Part shown: positions 51,276 through 60,800 of the stretch, one piece after another | Numbering within the stretch: the first letter of the stretch is position 1 | Layout of the letters: every line of letters begins with the position of its first letter | Source: Mycobacterium sp. E3251 | Lineage (GTDB): Bacteria; Actinomycetota; Actinomycetes; Mycobacteriales; Mycobacteriaceae | NCBI RefSeq assembly: GCF_001666835.1 | Contig: NZ_LZJF01000163.1 | Location: forward strand, 1 to 64,000 | DNA: 64,000 nucleotides | Direction of reading: 5' to 3' | Position numbers and translations under genes: made by a program | Notes under the pieces: generated by a model | Told to the model about the DNA's origin: nothing | The model's input: the letters and a program-made list of their open reading frames with translations, nothing else | Database searches by the model: none

Positions 51276-51800
51276 CTAGTTCGTCGCCGTCGCCGCCTGG
51301 ATCAGCGCGATGGCGGCGTCGTGCTGCAGGACCCAGTTCCCGCCCTGGTTGACGAAAACCAGGTGCTTTTCCACCGGCCCGGCGAACTTCGGACCCGAGA
51401 TGGCCACGTCGGCCTGGGCCATGTTCGGGCCGGCGGGCGCAATGTTGGTCACGGCGAACGTCTCGGGGAAGTTCCCGTTGCGGTAGGCCTTGCGCAGATC
51501 GTGATCGGCGACGTGCCCCTCGTTGGGGCTGATGCCGTTTTCGACCAGATTGTTCTTGGTCGTGTATGAAACGCCCGGATCGGTCGCCTGGTTGCACAGG
51601 CTGGACAACTGATCGGCGGTCGGCAGCGCTCCCGGGGCCGGCGGCGGCGGGGGCGGATCCTGCGGTAACGGCGCGCCGACCGCGGCCAGCTGCACCTGAT
51701 CCATCGGTGCTGCGACGAATGCGCCACCGGCGGCTCCCCCTACGACGGCGAACGCCGCCACGCCGGTGGCAAGAGTTGTCATGGTTTTCACGGTCTTCAC
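51276..51800 (-). CDS. Second Cfp2-family secreted antigen (tandem paralogue)
   Basis: A 174-residue paralogue of the adjacent cfp2. It shares the start MKTVK, the processed region MDQVQLAAVGAPLPQDP, and FVNQGGNWVLQHDAAIALI. It differs by a Pro-rich insertion after the signal (PPPPPPAPGALP) and one mature Cys (SSLCNQATDP). The GTG at 51800 follows the same leader (GGGGGAACC) as cfp2, indicating duplication of gene plus ribosome site. Secreted; function unknown. Confidence 0.85.
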   Translation of the reverse strand: MKTVKTMTTLATGVAAFAVVGGAAGGAFVAAPMDQVQLAAVGAPLPQDPPPPPPAPGALPTADQLSSLCNQATDPGVSYTTKNNLVENGISPNEGHVADHDLRKAYRNGNFPETFAVTNIAPAGPNMAQADVAISGPKFAGPVEKHLVFVNQGGNWVLQHDAAIALIQAATATN

Positions 51801-51969
51801 GGTTCCCCCTTCGATACGCACGAACCGTGGCGGGATCTCAGCGATCTTGTCCCCCAGCAGGTTCCGCGCCACCACGGATTGGTTGGTGTAAGTGTGCCTT
51901 GTGTGACCGGCGATTGTGTCTCGGGCCGGTCACGTTACGGCGACGCTACGGTGGCGGCGACGCCGCGCG

Positions 51970-52188
51970 TTATGAGCGACGCTCGATCGATTCCTGCAGG
52001 CTCTTCGGCCGGATGTCGGTCCAGTTTTGTTCGACATACTCGAGGCACTCCGCGCGGCTTGCTTCGCCGAACACCACGCGCCAGCCCGCCGGGGTGTCGG
52101 CGAAGCTCGGCCACAGGCTGTGCTGGTCCTCGCTATTGACGAGCACGAAGAATGTGCCGTTCTCGTCATCGAAGGGGTTGATGCTCAT
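51970..52188 (-). CDS. mbtH: MbtH-like NRPS adenylation partner
   Basis: A 72-residue protein with the MbtH-family core: NPFDDENGTFFVLVNSEDQH, then SLWPSFADTPAGW and ENWTDIRPKSL, including the conserved Trp residues. MbtH proteins bind adenylation domains and are needed for soluble, active MbtB/E/F. AAGGAGA precedes the ATG by four bases. Its start lies inside the end of mbtG. Confidence 0.97.
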   Translation of the reverse strand: MSINPFDDENGTFFVLVNSEDQHSLWPSFADTPAGWRVVFGEASRAECLEYVEQNWTDIRPKSLQESIERRS

Positions 52189-53461
52189 CGCGTCTCCTTG
52201 TCGTGTGCTTGGACGGGCCCACTAAGCCCCCACTGGTTCCCAATACCCGGTCAGACAACAATCCCAGGCAGCTGAGGTTCGGAAATCCGGGGCCCTGGGT
52301 CAACCCGGACAGATTGGGCAGGAACAGCTTCGGCGTGACGTCCGCGACCGCCAGGTCGTAGCCGATCGCCTCCTGCAGGCTGTCGGCGGTCAGCGGCCCG
52401 CCGAGGCCGAGCTCCAGCAGGTCGAGCACGTCCTGGCCGAACAACGACGTGAACCACAGCGGGTCGGCGCCGGACCCGTCGATGACCAGGTCGAAACCGT
52501 GCACCGTCTCGAGGTTCTCGCTGCCCCGGTTGGTGGACAGGGTCAACCGGATCTGACCGTCCCGGCCCACCGCATGGGCCACCCGTCCCCGCAGGTGGCG
52601 GATCCGGTCGTCGGCCAGCAGCGCCTCCTGCACGTTCGCCGAGAACACCCCGCGGTCGGTGCGCGCCAGCGCGTCGCGGCGCTCGGCCAGCGTCAGCGCG
52701 CTCCAGTCGGTCGGGTCGGAGAACAGCGAGTTCTCGAAGAAGCTTTCCCCACGGGTGAACAGGGTCACTTGCGGCGAGATGACGGTGATGGTCGAAACCC
52801 GGTGCCGGAACAACTCATTGAGCATCGACGCGGCCGTCTCGCCACCCCCGATCACCGCCACCCGCTCGGCGCTGATCCGGTCGTGGCCCGCGGCGCGATC
52901 CCAGAACTGGGCGATCGACAGCATGCGCGGATTGCCGGGCAGCAGCGACTTCTCGGCCTGCCCCGGCCCGGTGATCATCAACGCGTCGGCGTGCACGGTG
53001 GCCTCGTGGGTGTGCAGCGTCCACTGGTCGCCGCTGACGGCCAGCCGCTCGACCTCACCGTGCACCACGTCGAGTCCAGTCTGCTCGGCCACCCAACCCA
53101 GGTATTGGCTCCACTTGCGATGCGTCGGCGCCGGTCGGCCGCGGTCGATCCATTCGGCGAAGGACGCCGTGGCGATCAGATAGGACTGCCAGCTGTAGCG
53201 GGTCATCCGCTCGTCGAGTTCGGCGTTGCGGCGGGGCACCAGCGCGGAGCGATACGGGAACCCCACGTCCTTCTCCGGGCTGGTGCCCAACCGGTGCGCC
53301 CCGTCGGTCCAACCGCCGCTGGCCTGCCAGTTGGCCGCGACGCCGATGCGTTCGACCGCGACCACCTCGGGAGCATCGACACCCATCTCGCGCAGCACGG
53401 ACGCCTTGGCCCCGACGGCAACCGCCTTGGCTCCCGCGCCCACGATCGCCAGCGTGCTCAT
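52166..53461 (-). CDS. mbtG: L-lysine N6-monooxygenase of mycobactin synthesis
   Basis: A 431-residue flavin N-hydroxylase. FAD fold at the N-terminus (LAIVGAGAKAVAVGAKASVL), NADPH-binding motif AVIGGGETAASML, and a C-terminal substrate region. It hydroxylates the lysine side-chain nitrogen to form the hydroxamate precursor loaded by MbtE/MbtF. The ATG overlaps the mbtF stop as ATGA, and its 3' end overlaps mbtH by 23 bases. Confidence 0.95.
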   Translation of the reverse strand: MSTLAIVGAGAKAVAVGAKASVLREMGVDAPEVVAVERIGVAANWQASGGWTDGAHRLGTSPEKDVGFPYRSALVPRRNAELDERMTRYSWQSYLIATASFAEWIDRGRPAPTHRKWSQYLGWVAEQTGLDVVHGEVERLAVSGDQWTLHTHEATVHADALMITGPGQAEKSLLPGNPRMLSIAQFWDRAAGHDRISAERVAVIGGGETAASMLNELFRHRVSTITVISPQVTLFTRGESFFENSLFSDPTDWSALTLAERRDALARTDRGVFSANVQEALLADDRIRHLRGRVAHAVGRDGQIRLTLSTNRGSENLETVHGFDLVIDGSGADPLWFTSLFGQDVLDLLELGLGGPLTADSLQEAIGYDLAVADVTPKLFLPNLSGLTQGPGFPNLSCLGLLSDRVLGTSGGLVGPSKHTTRRRDEHQPLR

Positions 53462-56400
53462 GTCACCACCTCCCGCAGCGATTCAATCCAAAGACGTTGC
53501 AGCGCCGCCACATCGGTGTCAGTCAGGATGTCCGGCAGCGTGCGCCACTGCGCGGCCAGCACGCGCTGTCCGTCGAACGTGAGCATGGCGGCCACGATGG
53601 TGAGCTCGTGGCGAACCGCCAGCTCTGGCTCGGGCTGCGGCGAGACCCCGGCGAGGAGCTCACGCTCGAGCGTCAGCAGCCGGGTCCCGCCTGCGGCGTG
53701 GGCGGCACCGAGGTAGTTCAGCAACAGTTGCGGGCCGGGCAACGGGGCGAGGCGTTCGGCGGTATCGGCACGCAGATAGCGCAGCAACCCGTAATCCAGC
53801 CCGTCGCCCGGGATCGCCGCCATCAGCTCCCCCACGTCTCGCGGGTCGGCCGACGCCACCCGCACCGGGTAGATGGAGCTCAGCAGTCCGACGGTGTCGC
53901 CGGTGTCGATGGTGTGCGCGCCCGGCCCCTCGACGAGACCGTCGGCGCGACCGTGTGTTTCGAGCGCCAGCAGGGGCGGCGGCGTGGCCTGATTGCGCGA
54001 CCGCCGCCACCGCGTCACCGTCGCCGCGGTGGCGGCGATCAGCAGGTGCGGCAACGGTACGCCCGAATCCAGCAGCCGGCGCGTGGTGTCCGCGTCGGCT
54101 GCGATCATGCGGACGTCCAGATCGCGGGCCCGGTCACGGCACGGATCGACCCGCCGGGCACCGAGTTCGGGATCGTCGCCGTCGGCCTGGGCGGCCCAGA
54201 ATTCCACGGTGTCCAGCCGGTGGGCGCGCTCGATGAGCGCGCCGGCCCAGCGCCGGTAGCTGGTGTGCTCCCGGACCGGGGCCGGCGAGTGACCGGTGGC
54301 GAAAGCCTGTAAGGCGGCGTCCAATTCGCCGAGAACCACTCGCCACGACGCGGGATCCATCGCCAACACGTGGACGGCCAGCAGCAGGACGCTCTGTCCG
54401 GTCGGGGGGCGAAGCCACACCGCGGCCAGCAGCGCCCCGCGCTCCGGGTCGAGGCGGTCGACGGCCCGTGCGACGTGATCGGGGACCGCCGCGTGCAGAT
54501 CGGCGGCCACCGCTACTTCGGTGAGAGGGGTGTCGGTGCCCTGGGTCGGGACCAGGGTCATGGTCGCGCGGTCCAGGCGGGAGCGCAGCACGTCGTGCCC
54601 GGCCAGGATGCCGGTCAGCGCGGCGTCCAATTGCCGGCGGGTGACGTGGTCGGGCAGCCGGATGGCCTCGGTCTGCGCCAGCCGGCGCGGCTCCCCGTAT
54701 TCGTAAAGCCAGCGGCCGTTGGGCAGCACTGGCATGGGCTCGCCGCCATCATTCTCGGCATCGCTTGTGGCGGAGATGGTTTCGGAATCGATCGCTTCGG
54801 CAAGCTCGCGGACGTTCGCGCACTCGAGGATGAGCCGGGCGCGCAGGGCGATCCCCCGCGCTCGCGCCGCCTGAACCACCGACAGGGCCATGATGCTGTC
54901 CAGGCCCAGCTGCAGGAAATCCGCGGTGACGTCGATTCGCGGCTGATGCAACAGTTCGGAGAGCAGTTCCGCCAGTGCGGCTTCCGTGGCTGTTTCGGGT
55001 TCGGCTCCGGAAACCGCGTCGGCGGTGTCGAAGGCGCTCAGCGCGGCCTCGTCCAGCTTGCCGTTGACGGTCAGCGGGATTTCGTCGACCGGGACGATGC
55101 GCTGCGGGATCATGTAGCGCGGCAGCCGGGAGCCGAGCATGCCGCGCAGTTCGGCCGTCGACGGCGGCGGCGCTTCGGAAATCACCACGTAAGCGGTCAG
55201 CCGCGCTCCGGCCTTCGAGCGGCTCACCAGCACTCCGGCGCGCTGGACGGTGGGGTGCGATTCGAGCGCGGCGGCGATCTCGCCGGGCTCGACGCGGTAG
55301 CCGCGGATCTTCACCTGCGCGTCGGCGCGGCCCACGTACTGCAGCGAGCCGTCGGAACCGCGCCGCACCAAATCGCCGGTGCGGTACATGCGTTCGCCGG
55401 TCGCGAACGGGTCGGCGACGAATCGCCGGCCGGTTTCCGCCGCGCGGCCGAGATATCCGCGCGCCAGCTGGGCGCCGGCCAGATAGAGCTCGCCGGTGGC
55501 TCCGAACGGCACCGGACGCAGCGCGGAGTCCAGCACGTAGCCACGGGTGTGCAGGGTCGGCCGCCCGATCGACGGCTCGTCGTGCTCCGCGATGGCGGCC
55601 ACCACCGCCTCCACCGTGGTTTCGGTCGGGCCGTAGCAGTTGAAGGCCGTCATTCCGGTGCGTGCGCACTCCGCGCGGATGAGGGTCCAGGCGGGCTTAC
55701 CGAGCGCTTCCCCGCCCAGCGCCAGCACCGCCAGCGGAACCGTCGTCAGCAAACCACACGCCGCGAGTTGGGCAAACATCGACGGAGTGGTGTCGATCAT
55801 GTCGATGCCGTGTTCGGCGATGGCCGCGACCATCGCCTCGGCGTCGGCCTGGGTGGGCTCGTCCACGACGTGCACACCGTGGCCGTCGAGCAGAGCGATC
55901 AACGGCTGCCAGGCGGCATCGAACGCGAACGACCACGCGTGCGCGATGCGCAGCGGCCCGCCCAGCCGGGCGGCCGCCGGTCGCAACACGTTGTCCAGGT
56001 GGTCGTCCGCGTAGGCGGCCACCGCCGCGTGAGTTCCGATGACGCCCTTGGGTTCTCCGGTCGTGCCTGACGTGAAGACGACATACGCGGCCTGGCCGGG
56101 CACCACCTCGGCCGGGCGGAACTCCGTGGCGGGAGGTTCGCCCGCGACGAGCGACACCTCGTCGAGCAGGATCGAGGCATTGGATTGACGCAGGATCGAT
56201 TCCACCCGTTCCGGGGGCGTCCCCGGCTCCATCGGCACGCACATGCCGCCGGCCTTGAGCACCGCGAGCATCGCGACGATGTACTGCGGCCCCCTGGAAA
56301 GCCGGATGGCCACCGGGGTTTCGGGCCGCACCCCGCGGTCCGCGAGCCGGGCGGCCAGGCCGTCGGCCAGCGCGTCCAGTTCCCGGTAGCTGAGTTGGCC

Positions 56401-57861
56401 GCCCGCCCAGCTGACCGCGAGGTTGTCGGGTGCCCCGCAGGCGACCTCGGCGAATCGGGTGTGGATGCCGACCGCAGGCCGGGGGGTCACGCCCGCGGGG
56501 CGCGGGGGGACCGCCTCGTCGTCGAAGAGGACGCTGACCTCGCGCAGCGGGAGCTCCCAGTCCCGCAGCAGCCGCTCGGCGGTAGCGATCACCCGCCGGG
56601 CCAAGGTGGCCGCCGGGATGGCGCCGAGCGCCCCGTCGACCACTTCGACCAGCACCACCAGTTCGCCGCCGGCCATGTGGGCCGCAACGGTGACCGGGAA
56701 GTGCGACAAGGTCTGCAGGGCGGACGGCCGGAAAGTTGCGCCGCCGGCGGTTAATTCGGTGCCCGCGGCCAGCCCGTCCAAGGGGAAGTTCTCGTAGACC
56801 AGCAGGGTGTCGAACATTTCGCCGACGCCGCCGAGCGCCCGCAGTTGGGCGTGTCCGATGTGGCTGTGCTCGCGCAGCAGTGCGGCGTTGCGCTGCACCG
56901 CGCGGCATTGCTCGCCCACCCTCGCGGCGGGGTCGAGCCGCACCCGCAACGGAACGGTGTTGATGAACAGCCCGATCATGGTCTCCACGCCGGCGAGTTC
57001 GGGCGGCCTGCCGGACACCGTGACGCCGAAAACCACGTCCTGGGTGTCGGTCAGCCGGGACAACACCAGCGCCCACGCCATTTGCAGCAGGGTGTTGACG
57101 GTGATGCCACGGGCTCGGGTCTCCTCGACCAATCGCGCGGTGGCTTCGGCCGGCATCCGCAGTTCTGTGGTGCGCGGCAGCCCGGTCCGCCGGCCATCCG
57201 CCGATCCCAACGCGGCCGACAGCAGGGTGGGTCCGGGAAGGCCCGCCAGGTGCCGGCGCCAGACCTGCCGGCTGGCTTCGGGATCTCGACTGGCCAACCA
57301 GCCGATGTAGTCGCGGTAGGGCCGCGGGCCGGCGGGCAAGGCCGAGAGATCGCCACCGGCCCGGTACAGGATCATCATCTCGTTGACGAACACCGGCAAC
57401 GACCAGCCGTCGATCACGATGTGATGGGCGGTGAGCACCAAACGCCATCGTGCGCCAGGCAATTCGACGAGCAGAAAGCGGATGGCCGGACCGTGTTCGA
57501 GATCGAACGGCCGGCGGCGTTCGCCAGCCTCCAGCGCCTGCACATCCTCGGGTGCGGCGGTGACGGTGCGCCATGGCAGATCTACCCGGGACGGGACGAT
57601 CTGCACCGGCCGCGCGATACCCCGGCTGAAGAAGCTGGCCCGCAGGTTGGGGTGCCGCACCAACATCTTTGCCGCGCAATCACGTAACAGCGCGACATCT
57701 AGAGCGCCGGAGATGTCGGCGGCCATGCCGATCACGTACGGGTCGTCGGCCTCGCCGTCGGTGAATTCGGTGAGCGTGGTCAGCGAGTACAAGCCCTCCT
57801 GCAGGGGGCTCAGCGCCATCACGTCCTCGATGTCGGGCGCGACATCTTTGGTGGCCGTCAT
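53458..57861 (-). CDS. mbtF: Mycobactin nonribosomal peptide synthetase MbtF
   Basis: A 1467-residue protein. Condensation domain (about 10-440; HHIVIDGWS), adenylation domain (about 455-960; YVVFTSGTTGEPKGV, YGPTETT, with the substrate-pocket Asp in SFAFDAAWQPL), PCP (about 985-1055; LQLGLDSIMALS), and a C-terminal condensation/epimerisation-like domain (about 1075-1460). In that last domain the HHxxxD motif reads HVLAMDPASW, so the second His is Val. MbtF activates N6-hydroxylysine and adds the terminal residue that closes into the lactam. ATGA overlaps join it to mbtE and mbtG. Confidence 0.95.
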   Translation of the reverse strand: MTATKDVAPDIEDVMALSPLQEGLYSLTTLTEFTDGEADDPYVIGMAADISGALDVALLRDCAAKMLVRHPNLRASFFSRGIARPVQIVPSRVDLPWRTVTAAPEDVQALEAGERRRPFDLEHGPAIRFLLVELPGARWRLVLTAHHIVIDGWSLPVFVNEMMILYRAGGDLSALPAGPRPYRDYIGWLASRDPEASRQVWRRHLAGLPGPTLLSAALGSADGRRTGLPRTTELRMPAEATARLVEETRARGITVNTLLQMAWALVLSRLTDTQDVVFGVTVSGRPPELAGVETMIGLFINTVPLRVRLDPAARVGEQCRAVQRNAALLREHSHIGHAQLRALGGVGEMFDTLLVYENFPLDGLAAGTELTAGGATFRPSALQTLSHFPVTVAAHMAGGELVVLVEVVDGALGAIPAATLARRVIATAERLLRDWELPLREVSVLFDDEAVPPRPAGVTPRPAVGIHTRFAEVACGAPDNLAVSWAGGQLSYRELDALADGLAARLADRGVRPETPVAIRLSRGPQYIVAMLAVLKAGGMCVPMEPGTPPERVESILRQSNASILLDEVSLVAGEPPATEFRPAEVVPGQAAYVVFTSGTTGEPKGVIGTHAAVAAYADDHLDNVLRPAAARLGGPLRIAHAWSFAFDAAWQPLIALLDGHGVHVVDEPTQADAEAMVAAIAEHGIDMIDTTPSMFAQLAACGLLTTVPLAVLALGGEALGKPAWTLIRAECARTGMTAFNCYGPTETTVEAVVAAIAEHDEPSIGRPTLHTRGYVLDSALRPVPFGATGELYLAGAQLARGYLGRAAETGRRFVADPFATGERMYRTGDLVRRGSDGSLQYVGRADAQVKIRGYRVEPGEIAAALESHPTVQRAGVLVSRSKAGARLTAYVVISEAPPPSTAELRGMLGSRLPRYMIPQRIVPVDEIPLTVNGKLDEAALSAFDTADAVSGAEPETATEAALAELLSELLHQPRIDVTADFLQLGLDSIMALSVVQAARARGIALRARLILECANVRELAEAIDSETISATSDAENDGGEPMPVLPNGRWLYEYGEPRRLAQTEAIRLPDHVTRRQLDAALTGILAGHDVLRSRLDRATMTLVPTQGTDTPLTEVAVAADLHAAVPDHVARAVDRLDPERGALLAAVWLRPPTGQSVLLLAVHVLAMDPASWRVVLGELDAALQAFATGHSPAPVREHTSYRRWAGALIERAHRLDTVEFWAAQADGDDPELGARRVDPCRDRARDLDVRMIAADADTTRRLLDSGVPLPHLLIAATAATVTRWRRSRNQATPPPLLALETHGRADGLVEGPGAHTIDTGDTVGLLSSIYPVRVASADPRDVGELMAAIPGDGLDYGLLRYLRADTAERLAPLPGPQLLLNYLGAAHAAGGTRLLTLERELLAGVSPQPEPELAVRHELTIVAAMLTFDGQRVLAAQWRTLPDILTDTDVAALQRLWIESLREVVT

Positions 57862-60800
57862 GGCGCGCCGTCCCGCGACGACGACCAAAGCTGCGTCACG
57901 GCGGCGAGATCCTCGGCCGACAGCCCGGAGGCGCTCATGGGCTCGAACCGGGCATCGGCGGGCTCGGTGTCGTTGCGCTCCAACGCATCCAGGGCGGCGG
58001 CCAGCTGTTGCACCGTCGGGTTCTCGAAGATCATCCGCGGGTTGACCGCCAGGCCGGCGGCCCGAGCCCGCGCGGCCAGCTGCACCGACAGGATGCTGTC
58101 GCCGCCCAGGGCGAAGAAGTCGTCAAAGCGGCCCACCTCGGGCGTCGAGAGCAGTTCGGCGAACATCTTTGCCAGCGCCCGTTCTGTGTCGGTGCGCGAT
58201 GGTTCAACCTGTCCGCTGGTGCTGACCGCCGGTGGCGGCAGCCCGGGCCGGTTCAGCTTGCCCGAATCGGTTTTGGGAAGCGCGTCGAGAACGGTCAACG
58301 ACGAGGGCATCATGTAGCCGGGCAGCGTCGTTCCGAGCGCGGCCCGGACCTGTGACGCGAACGCGGCCTTATCGGTGTCATCGTCGATCGGCTGCTGTGG
58401 CACAACGTATCCGGCCAGCGAGGTGCCGCCGTGCACCTCCCAGGTGCGGGCCGCCGCGGCGGCGACACCGTCGACTTCCGCCAGCGCCGCCTCGACCTCG
58501 GCCAACTCGACCCGGAAGCCGCGCACCTGCACCTGGTGGTCGGAGCGCCCGGCGAATTCCAATCGCCCGTCCGCGGTCCAGCGGGCAAGGTCGCCGCTGC
58601 GGTACAGACGCGAACCGGGTTCGGGGGCATAGGGATTGGCCACGAACCGGGTGGCGGTCAGTCCGGGCCGCTTCCAGTAGCCCCGGGCCAGTTGGTCGCC
58701 GGCGTAGTACAGCTCGCCGACCACCCCGACGGACACCGGTCGCAGGGCCGCGTCGAGCAGGTAGGCGTCCGACCCCGGGACCGGTTTGCCCACCAGCGGA
58801 TTCGGCAGCTCCAGTCGACCGCGGGACACCGCACCGGAGGTCTCGGTGGAACCGATGTTGTTCAACAGTTCGGTGCCCGCGCCGGCGCACACCGACACCA
58901 GCCGCTGCAGCAGCGCGGTGCTCACCGGTTCTCCGCCGCACACCAGCCGGGACAGGGCTCGCACCGCGTCGGGCCTGCTGTCGACCAGGGCGGAGACCAG
59001 GCTGGGCACCGCGGTCACCTGGGTCACCGCATGCCGGATCATCAACTCCCCGAGCGCTTCCGGGTCGCGGTGCTCGGCATCGTCGGCGAGGATCATGGTC
59101 GACCCGGCTGCGAGGCCGGCCAGCATTTCCATGCCACCCTCGAGAAACGTGATCGAGGCCTGCGCCAGCCGAATGTCGTGGGTTCTCGGCGGGTAGTGCC
59201 GTAGCTGCCAGTCCAGCCGGGCCGCCATGGAACGATGGGTGCCCAGGGCGCCTTTCGGCTTGCCGGTTGATCCGGACGTGAAGACCAGAAACATCGGGTC
59301 GTCGGGGTGTGGCAGCGGCAGCTCGCGCGGATCGGTTTCCCCGTGCTCCACCGCGGCGCGCACCCGCGGATCGTCCAGCGAAATGACCGTGACGCCGGCA
59401 ACTTCGGGCATGCTGCGAGCCGCGTGGGCGGTGGCCAGCACCACCGGTGGTTGCACGTCGTCAAGCATGAACTGCTTGCGCGCCGGCGGGTAGGCGGGAT
59501 CGATCGGAAAGTAGCCCCCGCCTGCCTTCATGATGGCCACCAGCGCCACCACCAGGTCGATGCTCCGCCGCGTCGACAGCCCCACCAGCGACCCGGGTCC
59601 AACCCCGCTCGCCAGGAGCAGCGCCGCAAGGTTGTCCGAACGGCGATGCAGCGCAACGTAATCGATCTGCTCGTCGCCGCAGCGCACCGCTATCCGGTCG
59701 GGTCCCCAGCTTCGGCTCGGCTGCAACAGTTCTGGAATGGTGCGCGGCCGGTCGTGCGGCGGTCGCTCGCCCCGGCTCCAGTGCTCCAGCATCCGCTCGT
59801 CGGCGTCGGTCAGCTGCAGGTCGCGCAAAGTCTGATCCGCATTGCCGGCAAACTCGGTTACCACGCGGGTCAGCCAGCCGGCCAAACGCTCGATGGTGGC
59901 GCGGCTGTACAGCTCGGTGCGGAAGATCAGGTTGCAGTTGTACCCGACGCCGCCCGAGCCGTCGGTGCCGAAAAAGTTGACACTGAGGTCGGCGTGCGCC
60001 ATGTCGAAGACGGGGTCCAGCGAGGTACACACCGCGTCCTGTCCGCCGTTTTCGGGATCCTGCTCGATCACCCGCGCGGCGGGCAGGTGGTCGCGGACGT
60101 GCACGACGACCTGGAACAGCGGATTGCGCGACAGCGAACGCACCGGGCTGACGCTGTCCACCACCCGGTCGAACGGCAGGTCCTGGTGGGCATAGGCGGC
60201 CAGCGCCGTCTCCCGGGCGCGGGTCAGCAGCTCGCGTAGCGTCGGGTTGCCGGTCAGGTCGTTCCGCAGCACCAGGATGTTGACGAAAAACCCGATCAGC
60301 TGGTCCAATTCGGCCTCGGTGCGCCCGGCGACCGGGGTGCCCAGCGGAATGTCCAGGCCACCGCCCGCCTTGTGCAGAACCACGGCGACCGCCGTTTGCA
60401 GCAGCATGAACTCGGTGATGCCCATCTCGCGCGACAACTCGGCGAGCTTGTGTCGGGTGGCCGCGTCGATACGGAAGTCGACCGATTCGCCCGCACCGCT
60501 GGGCACCGGTTGACGCGGGAAGTCGGGACGCAGCCCGGTGTCCTCCGGCAGCCCGGCCAACTGCCGGGTCCAGTACTCCCGTTGCTCCGCGGCGACCGCG
60601 GACTCCTGGCCGCTCGCATCACCCAGGAATGCCCCCTGCCACGCCGCGAAGTCGGCGTACTGCACCCGCAACGGCGCCCAGGCCGGGGCTTCCCCGGCGC
60701 GCCGGGCCCGGTACGCGGTCATCACGTCGGCGAACAACACCCCCGCCGACCAGTGGTCGGAGGCGATGTGGTGGACGACCAGCGACAGCACGTGTTCGGC

